Shown here: in pieces, positions 8,195 through 17,824 of the stretch | Position numbering within the stretch: position 1 is the first letter of the stretch | Layout of the letters: every line of letters begins with the position of its first letter | Assembly (NCBI GenBank): GCA_021738625.1 | Contig: JAIPBS010000033.1 | Location: forward strand, 1 to 44,452 | DNA: 44,452 bases | Reading direction: 5' to 3' | From: Bacteroidales bacterium | GTDB lineage: Bacteria; Bacteroidota; Bacteroidia; Bacteroidales; JAIOZK01 | Position numbers and translations under genes: made by a program | The notes under the pieces: generated by a model | What the model was told of the DNA's origin: nothing | What the model saw: only the letters and a program-made list of their open reading frames with translations | Database searches by the model: none

Positions 8195-9439
8195 ATGAAA
8201 GTAATTTTTCAATACCTGTTTTCTTTACGCAAGAAAAAACTGGTTAGCTCCGGTTCGCTTTCATCCATCGCCTGGAAAAAATTCAAAAAAAACAAGGTGG
8301 CCATGGCGGCCCTGTTTTTCATTTTGATCAGCATATTGATCGCCGCACTGGGTTATACCATCACCCCCGATTCAAGCCCGCTTGCAAACCAGCAATTCCT
8401 GGAGTTGAGCACCCTGAAACCAGGCAACCGGGTCGATATGCTTTATGTTAAAAAAAATGAGCGTCCTGCAGAATCCGGTTTGTTCCGGACTATGTTTTAT
8501 GGCAGAAAAAGTCCTTATCAGAAAATTCCTTTTTCGGATTTATATTTTGAAGGGGGATTTATCAAAATAGAAGAATATGCCGACAGCACCATCCCCGACC
8601 TGCAAACCTACATTTTTTCATTACCTGATGTGGTGTATGCCCTGGATCCGGAGGCCGGGGTAAAAATAAAAAATGAAAAGGCTTTCTTCAAAACCATTGA
8701 CGGCAAAACACAGGAAGAGACTTTAGAATCACTTCGTAAAAAAACCCGGGAAGACCACATCAAACAAAAGACCTTTGTTTTGGGCACCGACCGCTTCGGG
8801 CGGGACATGCTCAGCCGGCTGATGATCGGCACCCGTGTAAGTCTTTCTGTAGGGTTTATCTCGGTGCTGATCTCCCTGCTTATTGGCCTCAGCCTGGGAG
8901 CCATTGCAGGTTATTTTCGCGGCTTCATAGATGATGTGATCGTTTGGTTTATCAACGTGGTGTGGTCGCTTCCAACATTATTACTGGTTATCGCCATTAC
9001 CTTTGCCCTGGGCAAAGGTTTCTGGCAGGTATTCATCGCTGTGGGCATCACCATGTGGGTGGAAGTGGCGCGTGTTGTGAGGGGACAGATCATCAGCATA
9101 CGCGAAAAAGAATACATCGAGGCATGCCGCGCATTGGGATACAGCAATTTCAGGATCATTTTCCGGCACATTCTGCCCAATGTGATGAGCCCTGTGATCG
9201 TGATCTCGGCAGCCAACTTTGCCGCAGCCATTCTAATTGAAGCAGGTCTGAGCTTTTTAGGTATTGGTGTGCAGCCGCCCATGCCCAGCTGGGGAAGCAT
9301 GATCAAGGAACATTATGCTTACCTGGTGCTTGACTCGGCTTACCTGGCGATCTTACCCGGTATTGCCATTGTATTGATGGTCCTGGCTTTTATGCTGATC
9401 GGGAATGCGTTGCGTGAAGCGCTGGACGTAAAAAGCTGA
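8195..9439 (+). CDS. OppC/DppC-like ABC transporter permease with an enlarged extracytoplasmic loop
   Basis: ATG 8195 gives 414 residues; a TTG three bases earlier is also in frame. The N-terminal OppC_N helix (about 35-55, AALFFILISILIAALGY) precedes GTDRFGRD and the BPD_transp_1 domain. The coupling signature near residue 310 reads EYIEACRALGYSNFRIIFRHILPN. About 145 residues separate the first helix from GTDRFGRD, against roughly 45 in E. coli DppC, so there is an extra periplasmic segment of about 100 residues. Such permeases import di- or oligopeptides, or nickel, with OppB, OppD, OppF and a binding protein, none of which is adjacent. The partners must be elsewhere. Confidence 0.88.
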   Translation: MKVIFQYLFSLRKKKLVSSGSLSSIAWKKFKKNKVAMAALFFILISILIAALGYTITPDSSPLANQQFLELSTLKPGNRVDMLYVKKNERPAESGLFRTMFYGRKSPYQKIPFSDLYFEGGFIKIEEYADSTIPDLQTYIFSLPDVVYALDPEAGVKIKNEKAFFKTIDGKTQEETLESLRKKTREDHIKQKTFVLGTDRFGRDMLSRLMIGTRVSLSVGFISVLISLLIGLSLGAIAGYFRGFIDDVIVWFINVVWSLPTLLLVIAITFALGKGFWQVFIAVGITMWVEVARVVRGQIISIREKEYIEACRALGYSNFRIIFRHILPNVMSPVIVISAANFAAAILIEAGLSFLGIGVQPPMPSWGSMIKEHYAYLVLDSAYLAILPGIAIVLMVLAFMLIGNALREALDVKS

Positions 9440-9444
9440 TCAGC

Positions 9445-10926
9445 TTATTTGCGTTGATATTTTTTGTATTCAAGATTGTGGCAATAAGTCCCTCCCGACC
9501 TTGCACATAATCCTTTACCAAGCGAAAACTTAACTGAAAAATAAAGATCCATACCGGTGAAGTCGCCGCCCAGTCCTAAAATCGAACCGAGCTTATCCGT
9601 ACCAATGGTCACATAGTAAATCCTTGCTGAAAGTCCCATGCGTAAATCTTTCAGGCGGTACAGGGAAACTGGTGCAGCAATCTCGAACGCATCGGTCTCG
9701 AAACGGGGAATAATAGCCGCTTGCTCCGGTCGTTTCAGGCTGTTCTCAGCAAGATTGACCGGATAGATAAAGAAACCGTTTACATACCAGTTTCGTCTAA
9801 GGTGATAGTCGATCTGCAAACTGAAGGCGGCAGGTAAACCCAGCCTGAACTGATTATCCAATAGTGAGGCATTGGGATCACCATAAAACCGGCTGCTTAA
9901 ATCATCAACCAGGTAATTGATGTCATAGAAATGTACCGTATCAATACGCTCCCAGTAATGGCTTACATTATCGAATGCATGCAATTGGGCATTGTCTTTA
10001 AAGGTAATCCCTCCTATGTCGAGAAGAGAAACCCCAATTTTGTAATAATAATCGCTATAGGGCTGAGCGCACAAACGCTTATACTTCCGGTTGCTGTGTC
10101 CTTTTACTGTTCTGACGTAGGTAATTCCCAGATCCATCCCAAACCCACTGCCTTTAAAGGTTGTTCCATATGGGAAATCATTGTTCGAGTAATCCACAGG
10201 AAGGGATATACCAGCCTGCGCATCAAAATTCAGGATGTTGGCTGTGCTGTCGTTATAAACAACATAATTGAGGTTATTGGCCGTGAGAAATCCTGCGCTA
10301 TAACCCATCAGGTATTTAAATGTGACTCCAAAAGAGAATTGGTCGTGGGCAAATTTATAAAAGGTATGTGCATAAGACAGGTCTATTTCGCCCCAGGCCA
10401 TGGCAGCCAGGCTAAAATCTTCATCATCAAAATTGATGTTATGTTGTGGCGCATAATCAAGTCCTTCGTATGCAAAATTGGCTATATCATATGGTGCACG
10501 GTCGACCGACACAAAGGTTCTAACCTGGGTTTGAAGGGCGAAAGCATGATCATTATAAACAATGAAACCAGATGGCCCTATCATACGCAGACTGGTGTTG
10601 GCAAACTTCATATCTTTATCGTAATAATGATCGAAAGCCTGATTATCATCCCCATATTCGGGAAACTGGGGATCTTTTTTCAAATAACTGAAAGGATGAT
10701 AATCATTGCCATGGATGTAAAGATAATTGCTGTTTGCAAAGATATCGCCGGACAACAAATTGGCATCCATAAAAACCTTTGAAACAATCATGCTGCTTGG
10801 ATTGATGATGTTGGCATTAGAGCCGGCATAATTGCTACTTGTAATGCCCAGCATTTCCTGTGACATCAGTTGCACCGGAGAAAAAATGATACATATAAAC
10901 CAGAAAAATTTTATTATCCGCCCCAT
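9445..10926 (-). CDS. DUF5723-like outer-membrane beta-barrel protein
   Basis: Read from ATG 10926, the product has 493 residues. The frame continues upstream, but this Met begins a clear signal peptide (MGRIIKFFWFICIIF, cleavage near LMSQ-E). The mature part opens with the LGITSSNYAGSNANIINPSSM motif typical of Bacteroidota DUF5723 proteins, which resemble FadL/PorV-like barrels. Many alternating hydrophobic, aromatic-rich strands follow, for example FSFGVTFKYLMGYSAGF and LRMGLSARIYYVTIG. It is probably an outer-membrane barrel of unknown substrate. Its stop is 5 bp from the convergent permease stop. No functional partner is evident. Confidence 0.72.
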   Translation of the reverse strand: MGRIIKFFWFICIIFSPVQLMSQEMLGITSSNYAGSNANIINPSSMIVSKVFMDANLLSGDIFANSNYLYIHGNDYHPFSYLKKDPQFPEYGDDNQAFDHYYDKDMKFANTSLRMIGPSGFIVYNDHAFALQTQVRTFVSVDRAPYDIANFAYEGLDYAPQHNINFDDEDFSLAAMAWGEIDLSYAHTFYKFAHDQFSFGVTFKYLMGYSAGFLTANNLNYVVYNDSTANILNFDAQAGISLPVDYSNNDFPYGTTFKGSGFGMDLGITYVRTVKGHSNRKYKRLCAQPYSDYYYKIGVSLLDIGGITFKDNAQLHAFDNVSHYWERIDTVHFYDINYLVDDLSSRFYGDPNASLLDNQFRLGLPAAFSLQIDYHLRRNWYVNGFFIYPVNLAENSLKRPEQAAIIPRFETDAFEIAAPVSLYRLKDLRMGLSARIYYVTIGTDKLGSILGLGGDFTGMDLYFSVKFSLGKGLCARSGGTYCHNLEYKKYQRK

Positions 10927-11197
10927 TAATTTGTTCCGTATTATCAGTAAAGACACCAACAAATCTACAAATAAATTGCAAAATCTGCTTTTACGGCGGC
11001 ATCCAAATCTAAGTTTCATTTAATTTATAATGATTCTTCCTTAACTGTCATCAAGCCGATGATCGGGATGCAATCCTCACTATGATTTTTTTCTGCCGGG
11101 ATTCGCTTTGCCGTGAGACCTCAACGGACTTACGGTGTCAGAGTTGATTTTAATTTAATGAACCGCAAATAAGGCAGCCGATGTTATATATATTTTG
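10927..11197. other. Intergenic stretch with no gene seen
   Basis: About 270 bp between the DUF5723-like gene and the tRNA-Leu promoter. No plausible frame, RNA structure or repeat was recognised. It should hold the promoter of the minus-strand gene, but no good TAnnTTTG was found on that strand. Confidence 0.5.
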
Positions 11198-11205
11198 TAC
11201 CTTTG
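11198..11205 (+). promoter_or_regulatory. -7 box upstream of tRNA-Leu
   Basis: TACCTTTG matches TAnnTTTG and ends 11 bp before the tRNA 5' end. No matching -33 TTTG is visible. Confidence 0.5.
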
Positions 11206-11216
11206 TACGCGCAAAT

Positions 11217-11298
11217 GCGGATGTGGCGTAATTGGTAGCCGCGCTAGACTTAGGATCTAGTGCCTTCGGGCGTGGGGGTTCGAGTCCCTTCATCCGCA
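11217..11298 (+). tRNA. tRNA-Leu (anticodon TAG)
   Basis: The acceptor arms GCGGATG (11217-11223) and CATCCGC (11291-11297) pair perfectly. The anticodon stem CTAGA/TCTAG encloses loop CTTAGGA with anticodon TAG at 11251-11253. A long variable arm (TGCCTTCGGGCG) shows the class II tRNA structure of leucine. The T loop is TTCGAGT. CCA is not encoded. Confidence 0.97.
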
Positions 11299-11432
11299 CT
11301 TCACAAACATTATCACTTGTTCATCACATAAAATTATTGAGCACAGCAGGAAAAAGCATCCTTCATTGCTTTTATTTCAATATGGTTAAATATATTCGTG
11401 AATTATCTGATAGCGTCATTTATTGGATTAAG

Positions 11433-13763
11433 ATGAAAAAAACACTTTTCTTTCTGTTATCCATTTTAATTTTACCTCAGCCCGGTCAATCACAGTCCGT
11501 TATTGATAGTCTGCGTCAGGTTGTCGCTTCCCAAAAGGCAGACTCCTCCAAAATCAAAGCCTTGATTTATTTATCAAGGAATTATGCAGAGGACTCGAGC
11601 GAGAAGGCCAAAAAATTTGCCGATTCAGCCTTGGCCTGGGCCAGGAGGAAGGATAATACCAAAATGCAGTCGCTTGCATTGCTTGAAATCGGATCCTATT
11701 ACTACGACCAACACCAGTTCGAAAAAGCAAGGGCGTATCTTTTTGAATCCGAAAAGCTGGCCAGGAAAATAAATGACACATCTACCCTTGCTCTTGCGCT
11801 AAATTATATTGCCATATCCTATAGCGACCAAAGTTTAAATGATAGTGCGATCCATACCTACAAAAAGGCTCTGAAGATAGACAGTGCCAGACTGGACACC
11901 AACGGCATTGCCCTTAACTATTACAATTTGGGTATCGCATATGAATATCAGAATCATTATGAGCAGGCAGTTGAATATTACCTGAAGGGACTGGTGCTGG
12001 AAGAACAACTTAATGACTCCCTGGACATCGCGTATTTATATAACAATCTTGGCAATGTATATCAGGTGTGGGGAAATTACAGCAAATCCCTGGATTATTA
12101 TTTTAAAGCACTGGGCATCTTCGAACAGATGAACAGCAAACAGGGGCAAGCTATGATCACCAATAATATCGGGATTGTTTATCACGACTGGAAACAATTT
12201 GATAAGGCCCTGGATTACTATGAGAAAGGCTATGAATTGGAAAAAGAGCTGAATAATACAGACGGAATCTCCACCTCATTAAACAACATTGCCATTATCT
12301 ATGATGAAAAGCAACAATATGATACGGCACTTATTCTTTATCACAGGTCTTTAGAAATAGAAAGAGAACAAAATAATAAATACGGTGTTGCAATTGCGCT
12401 GGGCAATATAGGGGAGCTGTTTTACAATACGGCTCGTTATGATTCCGCCATAAAATATTACCAGGAAGCCCTGAAAATTTACAAAAAAATAAAATCACTT
12501 GATGGATTGGCTGAAACCTACCAGCAATTGGGCAGGCTATTCATTGTAAAAAAGGATTTTACACTCGCCGATACTTATCTTAAACGGAGCCTTAGGATCA
12601 GCGATTCACTAAATATCACCTTCTTACTTAAAAAGAATTACAAGTATCTGTCAGAGCTTTATGCCGAGCAAGGGCGTTTTGATAAAGCCTTTGATATGCT
12701 GCAGGAATTTCAGCAGTTGAACGACTCTCTTTACAGCGAAGAACTTTACCGCCAGCTCATGGCCTTGGAACATGTGTATGAACTGGAAAAGAAAGAACAA
12801 CAGATCCAGCTGCTAAACCAGCAAAAAGAAGCCGATCGGCTGAAGCTGATGAATCAGAAACAAAAGCTTAAAACAAACCGGATCATTCTGTTGGTGATCA
12901 GTATTGTTCTTGCCGCCATTATTGTATTTGCCGTCATATTGCGAAGGCAAAACCTTTTCCGTAAAAGAACAAACAAACTGCTAACGGATCAGAAAACCGA
13001 ATTGGAGAAGAACAAACAAAAACTGATTGAAGCAAAAGAAGCGGCAGAGGAATCGGAAAAGCTCAAAACTGTTTTTATTGCCAATATGTCGCATGAGATC
13101 AGAACCCCCATGAACGGAATTATTGGTTTTTCGGAACTCATCAAAAATGAACCTCCCACCGAAGAAAAGCTTAATTTCTATCTCGATATTATCATTGAAA
13201 ACGGAAAAGCGCTGGTTGAGGTCCTGAATGATCTGATAGATATATCACTCATCGAAACCGGACAACTGAAGCTGAAACAAAACAAGATCAACATCTCCAA
13301 TTTCCTCGAAGATCTTTCTCTCAATTTTCAAAAAGAGAACGAGCAATTGCAAAATAAAAAGCTAGAATTCACCACAACCATTTCCGATGATTGCCAAAAT
13401 CAAATCATGCATATTGATGATTACAGGCTGAGACAGGTCCTGAGCAATCTGCTACAAAATGCGGCCAAGTATACCGAACAGGGTAAAGTCACCCTCGGAT
13501 GTAAACCCTCTGAAAAAGAAGGATTCATTGATTTTTACGTTAAAGATACCGGGATCGGCATACCGGAAGAGCGCCTGGAAGATATTTTCGATGCTTTCCG
13601 GCAGGTTGATGAATCGTTCTCCAGAAAATATGGGGGAACCGGACTTGGCCTCAGTATCTCCAAAGGACTTGTGAAGATGATGGGCGGAAAAATAGGAGCA
13701 TTTTCCGAGTTAAATAAAGGATCCGTTTTCAGGTTTACAATCCCCATCAGACAGGATGGATAA
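11433..13763 (+). CDS. Sensor histidine kinase with N-terminal TPR repeats
   Basis: Start at ATG 11433 gives 776 residues with a signal peptide (KKTLFFLLSILILPQPGQSQS); the longer open frame begins inside the tRNA and is rejected. Residues about 45-450 hold some nine to ten TPR units, several of the TPR_12/kinesin-light-chain type (for example ALNYYNLGIAYEYQNHYEQA). A coiled coil near 455-480, a membrane helix at about 485-508 and a second coiled linker follow. HisKA has the phospho-acceptor His554 (MSHEIRTPMNG). HATPase_c shows the N-box NLLQNAAKY near 670, DTGIGIP near 705 and GGTGLGLSI. There is no receiver domain and no adjacent response regulator. The TPRs should lie in the periplasm and sense an unknown partner. 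Confidence 0.93.
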   Translation: MKKTLFFLLSILILPQPGQSQSVIDSLRQVVASQKADSSKIKALIYLSRNYAEDSSEKAKKFADSALAWARRKDNTKMQSLALLEIGSYYYDQHQFEKARAYLFESEKLARKINDTSTLALALNYIAISYSDQSLNDSAIHTYKKALKIDSARLDTNGIALNYYNLGIAYEYQNHYEQAVEYYLKGLVLEEQLNDSLDIAYLYNNLGNVYQVWGNYSKSLDYYFKALGIFEQMNSKQGQAMITNNIGIVYHDWKQFDKALDYYEKGYELEKELNNTDGISTSLNNIAIIYDEKQQYDTALILYHRSLEIEREQNNKYGVAIALGNIGELFYNTARYDSAIKYYQEALKIYKKIKSLDGLAETYQQLGRLFIVKKDFTLADTYLKRSLRISDSLNITFLLKKNYKYLSELYAEQGRFDKAFDMLQEFQQLNDSLYSEELYRQLMALEHVYELEKKEQQIQLLNQQKEADRLKLMNQKQKLKTNRIILLVISIVLAAIIVFAVILRRQNLFRKRTNKLLTDQKTELEKNKQKLIEAKEAAEESEKLKTVFIANMSHEIRTPMNGIIGFSELIKNEPPTEEKLNFYLDIIIENGKALVEVLNDLIDISLIETGQLKLKQNKINISNFLEDLSLNFQKENEQLQNKKLEFTTTISDDCQNQIMHIDDYRLRQVLSNLLQNAAKYTEQGKVTLGCKPSEKEGFIDFYVKDTGIGIPEERLEDIFDAFRQVDESFSRKYGGTGLGLSISKGLVKMMGGKIGAFSELNKGSVFRFTIPIRQDG

Positions 13764-13859
13764 TTGTCCCTTTTAGTTTTTTGCGCAATAAGCAACTGTC
13801 ATTATGGCAATGGTACACAAATTGCCTGAAGGAAAAAACGCAAACACAATTATTATCAG

Positions 13860-13867
13860 TATATTTG
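13860..13867 (+). promoter_or_regulatory. -7 box for the tig-clpP-clpX operon
   Basis: TATATTTG matches TAnnTTTG 25 bp before the tig ATG. No TTTG lies at the expected upstream spacing. Confidence 0.5.
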
Positions 13868-13892
13868 CAGCCCGAAAAAAAATCACAATTAA

Positions 13893-15251
13893 ATGAATAT
13901 TACAAAGGAAGAAACCGGAGATTTAACAGCAACGATTAAGATTGAAGTTCAGGAAGATGACTACAAAGATTCTGTTAAAACGGTATTGAAGGATTATCAA
14001 AAAAAAGCGAACATGCCCGGATTCAGGCCCGGAAAAGTACCTTACGGGATCATCAACAAAATGTACGGCAAGCCGGTGATTGCCGATGAGGTGAACAAAC
14101 TCATTTCAGACTCGCTGAACAACTACCTGCAGGAGAATAAAATAGAAATCCTTGGCCATCCAATAGCCAATTCCGAAAAAACCAAACCGATTGATTTTGA
14201 GCATGATAAATCATTTTCGTTTTATTTTGACATCGGTATGGCACCGGAGGTCGGGTTGGAACTTTCAGACAAGATCAAAATAGACTATCACGATATCAAA
14301 GTTGATCAAAAAACCCTGGACAAGTTTCTGGATGACATCAGGAAACGAAATGGAACCCATGTTCATCCCGACATCAGTAAGGAAGGAGATATCGTTAGGG
14401 GACAAATGACCGAACTGGATGAAAACGGAAACACTAAAGAAAATGGAATCGACGTCGAAACCTCTTTGCTTACCGACTTTATCAAGCTGAAGAGTGTTAA
14501 GAAAGAAATGATCGGCCTGGGCAAGGACGATGAAGTTGTATTCAATCCGCTTAAGGCCACAAAAAATGAAACCGAAACAGCCTCCATGCTCAACATCAAG
14601 AAGGAAGAGCTGAAGGAGCATGATAACGGTTTCAGGTTCAAAGTTACGGAGATCACAAGAAATGAACCGGCAGGCATGGGCAAGGAGCTTTATGATAAGG
14701 TATATCCGAATGCAGGTATAGAAGATGAAGACCGGTTCAGGGAAAGACTGAAAGAAGACATCAAAAAGTCGCTTGAAGCCGAAAGCGACAGGGAATTCTT
14801 TAACCGTGCCTCGGATGTGCTGATCGAAAAGGCCGACCTCCAACTCCCCGATGAATTTTTAAAAACATGGCTTACTGAGCACAATGAAAAGAAACTCACC
14901 AGGGAACAAATAGAGAAGGATTATGAAGAGTATGCCAAATCATTGAAGTGGCAACTTATCCAGAATAAGATCATCAAAGAAAATGACCTCAAAGTTGAGG
15001 AGTCGGATATCAAAAGCTTTATCAAGCAATACTTCCTTAACCAGGCTCCCGGACAGGAAATAACAGAGGAGCGGGAGCAACAACTCGACGGCATTGTTGA
15101 AGCCGTTATGCAAAACAAAGAAGAAGTTCAGAAGATCAATGAACAGCTCTATGATCAAAAGATCAAAGACAAGATCAAATCTACCGTCAAGCTGAACAAA
15201 AAATCAATTGGCTATGACGATTTTGTTAAATTAGCAGAAGAGAAAAAATAA
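13893..15251 (+). CDS. tig: Trigger factor
   Basis: This ribosome-associated chaperone has 452 residues, close to the family norm. The ribosome-binding signature GFRPGKVP lies at residues 43-50. The middle FKBP-like region (about 150-250) is present but strongly diverged, as in other Bacteroidota trigger factors, so peptidyl-prolyl isomerase activity is doubtful. The C-terminal part is helical and highly charged, fitting the substrate-cradling arms. It leads clpP (9 bp gap) and clpX (6 bp gap), the classic tig-clpP-clpX order that links nascent-chain folding with proteolysis. Confidence 0.93.
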   Translation: MNITKEETGDLTATIKIEVQEDDYKDSVKTVLKDYQKKANMPGFRPGKVPYGIINKMYGKPVIADEVNKLISDSLNNYLQENKIEILGHPIANSEKTKPIDFEHDKSFSFYFDIGMAPEVGLELSDKIKIDYHDIKVDQKTLDKFLDDIRKRNGTHVHPDISKEGDIVRGQMTELDENGNTKENGIDVETSLLTDFIKLKSVKKEMIGLGKDDEVVFNPLKATKNETETASMLNIKKEELKEHDNGFRFKVTEITRNEPAGMGKELYDKVYPNAGIEDEDRFRERLKEDIKKSLEAESDREFFNRASDVLIEKADLQLPDEFLKTWLTEHNEKKLTREQIEKDYEEYAKSLKWQLIQNKIIKENDLKVEESDIKSFIKQYFLNQAPGQEITEEREQQLDGIVEAVMQNKEEVQKINEQLYDQKIKDKIKSTVKLNKKSIGYDDFVKLAEEKK

Positions 15252-15260
15252 CAACGACCT

Positions 15261-15938
15261 ATGAACATTCATGACGAATTTAGAAAATACGCAGTTAAAG
15301 GCAGGGGCATCAGCAGCATGGCCCTCGATAAGTACACTTCCATAACCGACAATTATATCTCTCCTACCATTATTGAGGAGAGGCAACTCAATGTTGCCCA
15401 GATGGACGTTTTCTCCAGGCTGATGATGGACCGCATCATCTTTTTAGGAGTGCCCATCAATGATTATGTTGCCAACATCATACAGGCACAATTGCTTTTT
15501 CTTGAGTCGGTTGATTCGAAAAAAGACATTCAGATTTATTTGAACACTCCGGGTGGCAGTGTTTATGCAGGCCTGGGAATATACGATACCATGCAGTATA
15601 TTGCTCCGGATATCTCAACGATTTGCACGGGCATGGCGGCATCCATGGGAGCCGTGTTGCTTTGTTCCGGAGAAAAAGGAAAACGCACGGCACTGGAACA
15701 TTCAAGGATACTGATCCATCAGCCAATGGGAGGAGCCGAAGGACAGGCTTCCGATATCGAGATCACGGCACGTGAAATCATCAAAATCAAGAACGAACTC
15801 TATGAGATCATTGCCAGGCATTCGGGACAAACTACCAAGAAAATCTGGAAGGACGCCGACCGCGATTACTGGATGAACTCGAAAGAAGCCAAAGAGTATG
15901 GCATGATCGACGAGATCCTCACAAAAACAAAAAAATAA
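15261..15938 (+). CDS. clpP: ATP-dependent Clp protease proteolytic subunit
   Basis: The 225-residue serine peptidase carries the catalytic triad: Ser128 in GMAASMGAVLL, His153 in RILIHQP and Asp202 in RDYWM. The NTPGGSVYAGLGIYD oxyanion region is also intact. It is about 20 residues longer at the N-terminus than E. coli ClpP, compatible with a short propeptide that is cleaved on assembly. It forms the tetradecameric chamber used by ClpX, which is encoded immediately downstream. Confidence 0.98.
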   Translation: MNIHDEFRKYAVKGRGISSMALDKYTSITDNYISPTIIEERQLNVAQMDVFSRLMMDRIIFLGVPINDYVANIIQAQLLFLESVDSKKDIQIYLNTPGGSVYAGLGIYDTMQYIAPDISTICTGMAASMGAVLLCSGEKGKRTALEHSRILIHQPMGGAEGQASDIEITAREIIKIKNELYEIIARHSGQTTKKIWKDADRDYWMNSKEAKEYGMIDEILTKTKK

Positions 15939-15944
15939 CCTATT

Positions 15945-17183
15945 ATGGCGAAATCCGAAGACCGTTGTTCTTTTTGTGGCAGAGATAAGTCAGATACCAA
16001 TATCCTGGTGGCAGGGTTGAATGCGCATATATGCGATTATTGCATCGCACAGGCCCAGGAGATCCTGAACGAAGAAATAAAGTCAAGGGATGAGGACGGC
16101 GGTTTGGGAAGCCTGGAACTGCTCAAGCCATTTGAAATCAAAAAATATCTTGATCAGTATGTAATCGGGCAGGAAGAAGCCAAAAAGGTTTTGTCTGTTG
16201 CGGTTTACAATCATTACAAACGGATCATGCAACCTCCGGTCAGGGACGATTCGGATGTTGAAATCGAAAAATCCAATATCGTAATTGTTGGTGAAACCGG
16301 GACCGGTAAAACTTTGATGGCCCGTACCATTGCCAGGATGTTGCGCGTGCCCTTTTGCATTGCCGACGCCACCGTGCTGACGGAAGCCGGATATGTGGGC
16401 GAAGATGTTGAAAGTATTCTTTCGAGGTTGCTCCAGGTAGCCGATTACAACGTGGCTGCTGCTGAAAAAGGCATTATTTTTATAGATGAACTGGACAAGA
16501 TCAGCCGCAAGAGCGACAACCCATCCATAACAAGGGATGTATCGGGAGAAGGCGTTCAGCAGGCGCTCCTGAAATTGCTTGAAGGAGCCCTGGTTAATGT
16601 CCCTCCCCAAGGAGGAAGAAAGCATCCCGAACAAAAAATGATCCAGATCGATACAAAAAACATTCTGTTTATTGCAGGCGGTGCCTTCCACGGTATCGAA
16701 AAGCATATCGGATCGCGTCTGCAAACAAACATGATCGGGTACAGTACCAAAGGCAAAAAAGAAGAAATCGACAAAGAAAATATGTTGCAGTACATCACTC
16801 CGGCCGATTTGAAAAGCTTTGGACTGATCCCTGAAATCGTTGGCAGACTGCCGGTGGTTACACATCTCCATCCTTTGGAAGAAGATATTTTGAAAAGAAT
16901 ATTGACCGAGCCTAAAAATTCTCTGATCAAGCAATTCACCAAATTGTTCGAACTGGACGACATCAAATTGACATTCGATGACAAGGTGCTGGATTTCATT
17001 GTAGAAAAATCAGTTGAATTTAAGCTTGGCGCCAGGGGCCTGCGCTCTATCGTCGAGGCCATACTTACCGACGCCATGTATGAGCTACCTTCCCAAAAGG
17101 ACAAAAAAGAGCTGAAGATCACATTGAAATATGCTGAAAAACAGTTCTCCAAGTCCAGGCTGATCAACCTGAAGGTTGCCTGA
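15945..17183 (+). CDS. clpX: ATP-dependent Clp protease ATP-binding subunit ClpX
   Basis: The 412-residue AAA+ unfoldase has the N-terminal Cys4 zinc-binding domain (Cys8, Cys11, Cys30, Cys33), Walker A GETGTGKT (116-123), the GYVGED pore loop (149-154) and Walker B IIFIDELDK (177-185). A C-terminal ClpB_D2-small-like domain (GARGLRSIVEAIL) follows. It recognises and unfolds substrates and feeds them to ClpP, encoded 6 bp upstream. Length and motifs are canonical. Confidence 0.98.
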   Translation: MAKSEDRCSFCGRDKSDTNILVAGLNAHICDYCIAQAQEILNEEIKSRDEDGGLGSLELLKPFEIKKYLDQYVIGQEEAKKVLSVAVYNHYKRIMQPPVRDDSDVEIEKSNIVIVGETGTGKTLMARTIARMLRVPFCIADATVLTEAGYVGEDVESILSRLLQVADYNVAAAEKGIIFIDELDKISRKSDNPSITRDVSGEGVQQALLKLLEGALVNVPPQGGRKHPEQKMIQIDTKNILFIAGGAFHGIEKHIGSRLQTNMIGYSTKGKKEEIDKENMLQYITPADLKSFGLIPEIVGRLPVVTHLHPLEEDILKRILTEPKNSLIKQFTKLFELDDIKLTFDDKVLDFIVEKSVEFKLGARGLRSIVEAILTDAMYELPSQKDKKELKITLKYAEKQFSKSRLINLKVA

Positions 17184-17239
17184 CGCATGGTGTTCCGCTT
17201 TAATCGCACTGGCACAATAATTGATTTGTTGCCGGCGGT

Positions 17240-17824
17240 ATGAAAACCCATCTTAATATCATCTTTTTACTTTTGTTTCTGCCCATTGGCATGCAGGCAC
17301 AACAATCCGACAGTGCTTTTGTATATGCAAAAGTGATTGATGGTGACACCATTCCAATGATAACCCTCGAACAGGTGGAGATTTTTTCATTCCACGGCAT
17401 CGACACAAAACGGGACAAGCGGCGCTTGTCCCGACTGATCCGAAACGTTAAAGCAGTTTATCCTTACGCAAAGATTGCCGGGATCAAGTTTGAAAAATAC
17501 AGTGGGGAACTCGAGCAGATTGAAAGTAAGCGCGAACGAAAGGCTTTGATGAAGCAGGTGGAGCAGGAGATCAAAGAGGATTTTGGCGATGACCTGAGAA
17601 AAATGACTTTCTCCCAGGGCAAGATCCTGATCAAGCTTATCGACCGCGAAACCGATAATTCGAGCTATGAAATTGTGGAGGAATTCAGGGGGGCTTTTGT
17701 TGCCTTTTTCTGGCAAACCTTCGCCAGGTTATTCGGTTTTAATTTAAAAGTTAGTTACGACCCTGATGGAGATGACAAGACCATAGAAACCATTGTACTG
17801 ATGATTGAGAACGGACAAATTTGA
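17240..17824 (+). CDS. DUF4294 family exported protein
   Basis: This 194-residue protein has a signal peptide (FLLLFLPIGMQAQ, cleavage near residue 21). It then shows the DUF4294 pattern: DGDTIPMITLEQVEIF, an RLIRNVKAVYPYAKIAG helix, a charged central segment, and a C-terminal FRGAFVAFFWQTFARLFGFNLK segment. The family is almost confined to Bacteroidota and has no established function; a periplasmic location is expected. Its stop abuts the stop of the convergent sugar transferase (TGATCA at 17822-17827). It lies 56 bp after clpX and could be read from the same transcript. Confidence 0.85.
   Translation: MKTHLNIIFLLLFLPIGMQAQQSDSAFVYAKVIDGDTIPMITLEQVEIFSFHGIDTKRDKRRLSRLIRNVKAVYPYAKIAGIKFEKYSGELEQIESKRERKALMKQVEQEIKEDFGDDLRKMTFSQGKILIKLIDRETDNSSYEIVEEFRGAFVAFFWQTFARLFGFNLKVSYDPDGDDKTIETIVLMIENGQI

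Noticed and set aside
9931..10782. A 283-codon open frame on the plus strand
   Set aside because: It lies entirely opposite the DUF5723-like gene, whose signal peptide and barrel strands make the minus strand the coding one.
11232..11432. Upstream in-frame extension of the TPR kinase starting inside tRNA-Leu
   Set aside because: It overlaps the tRNA and would hide the signal peptide; ATG 11433 is the sensible start.
16083..16934. A 283-codon open frame on the minus strand inside clpX
   Set aside because: It is fully antisense to a gene with complete ClpX motifs; it is a shadow frame.
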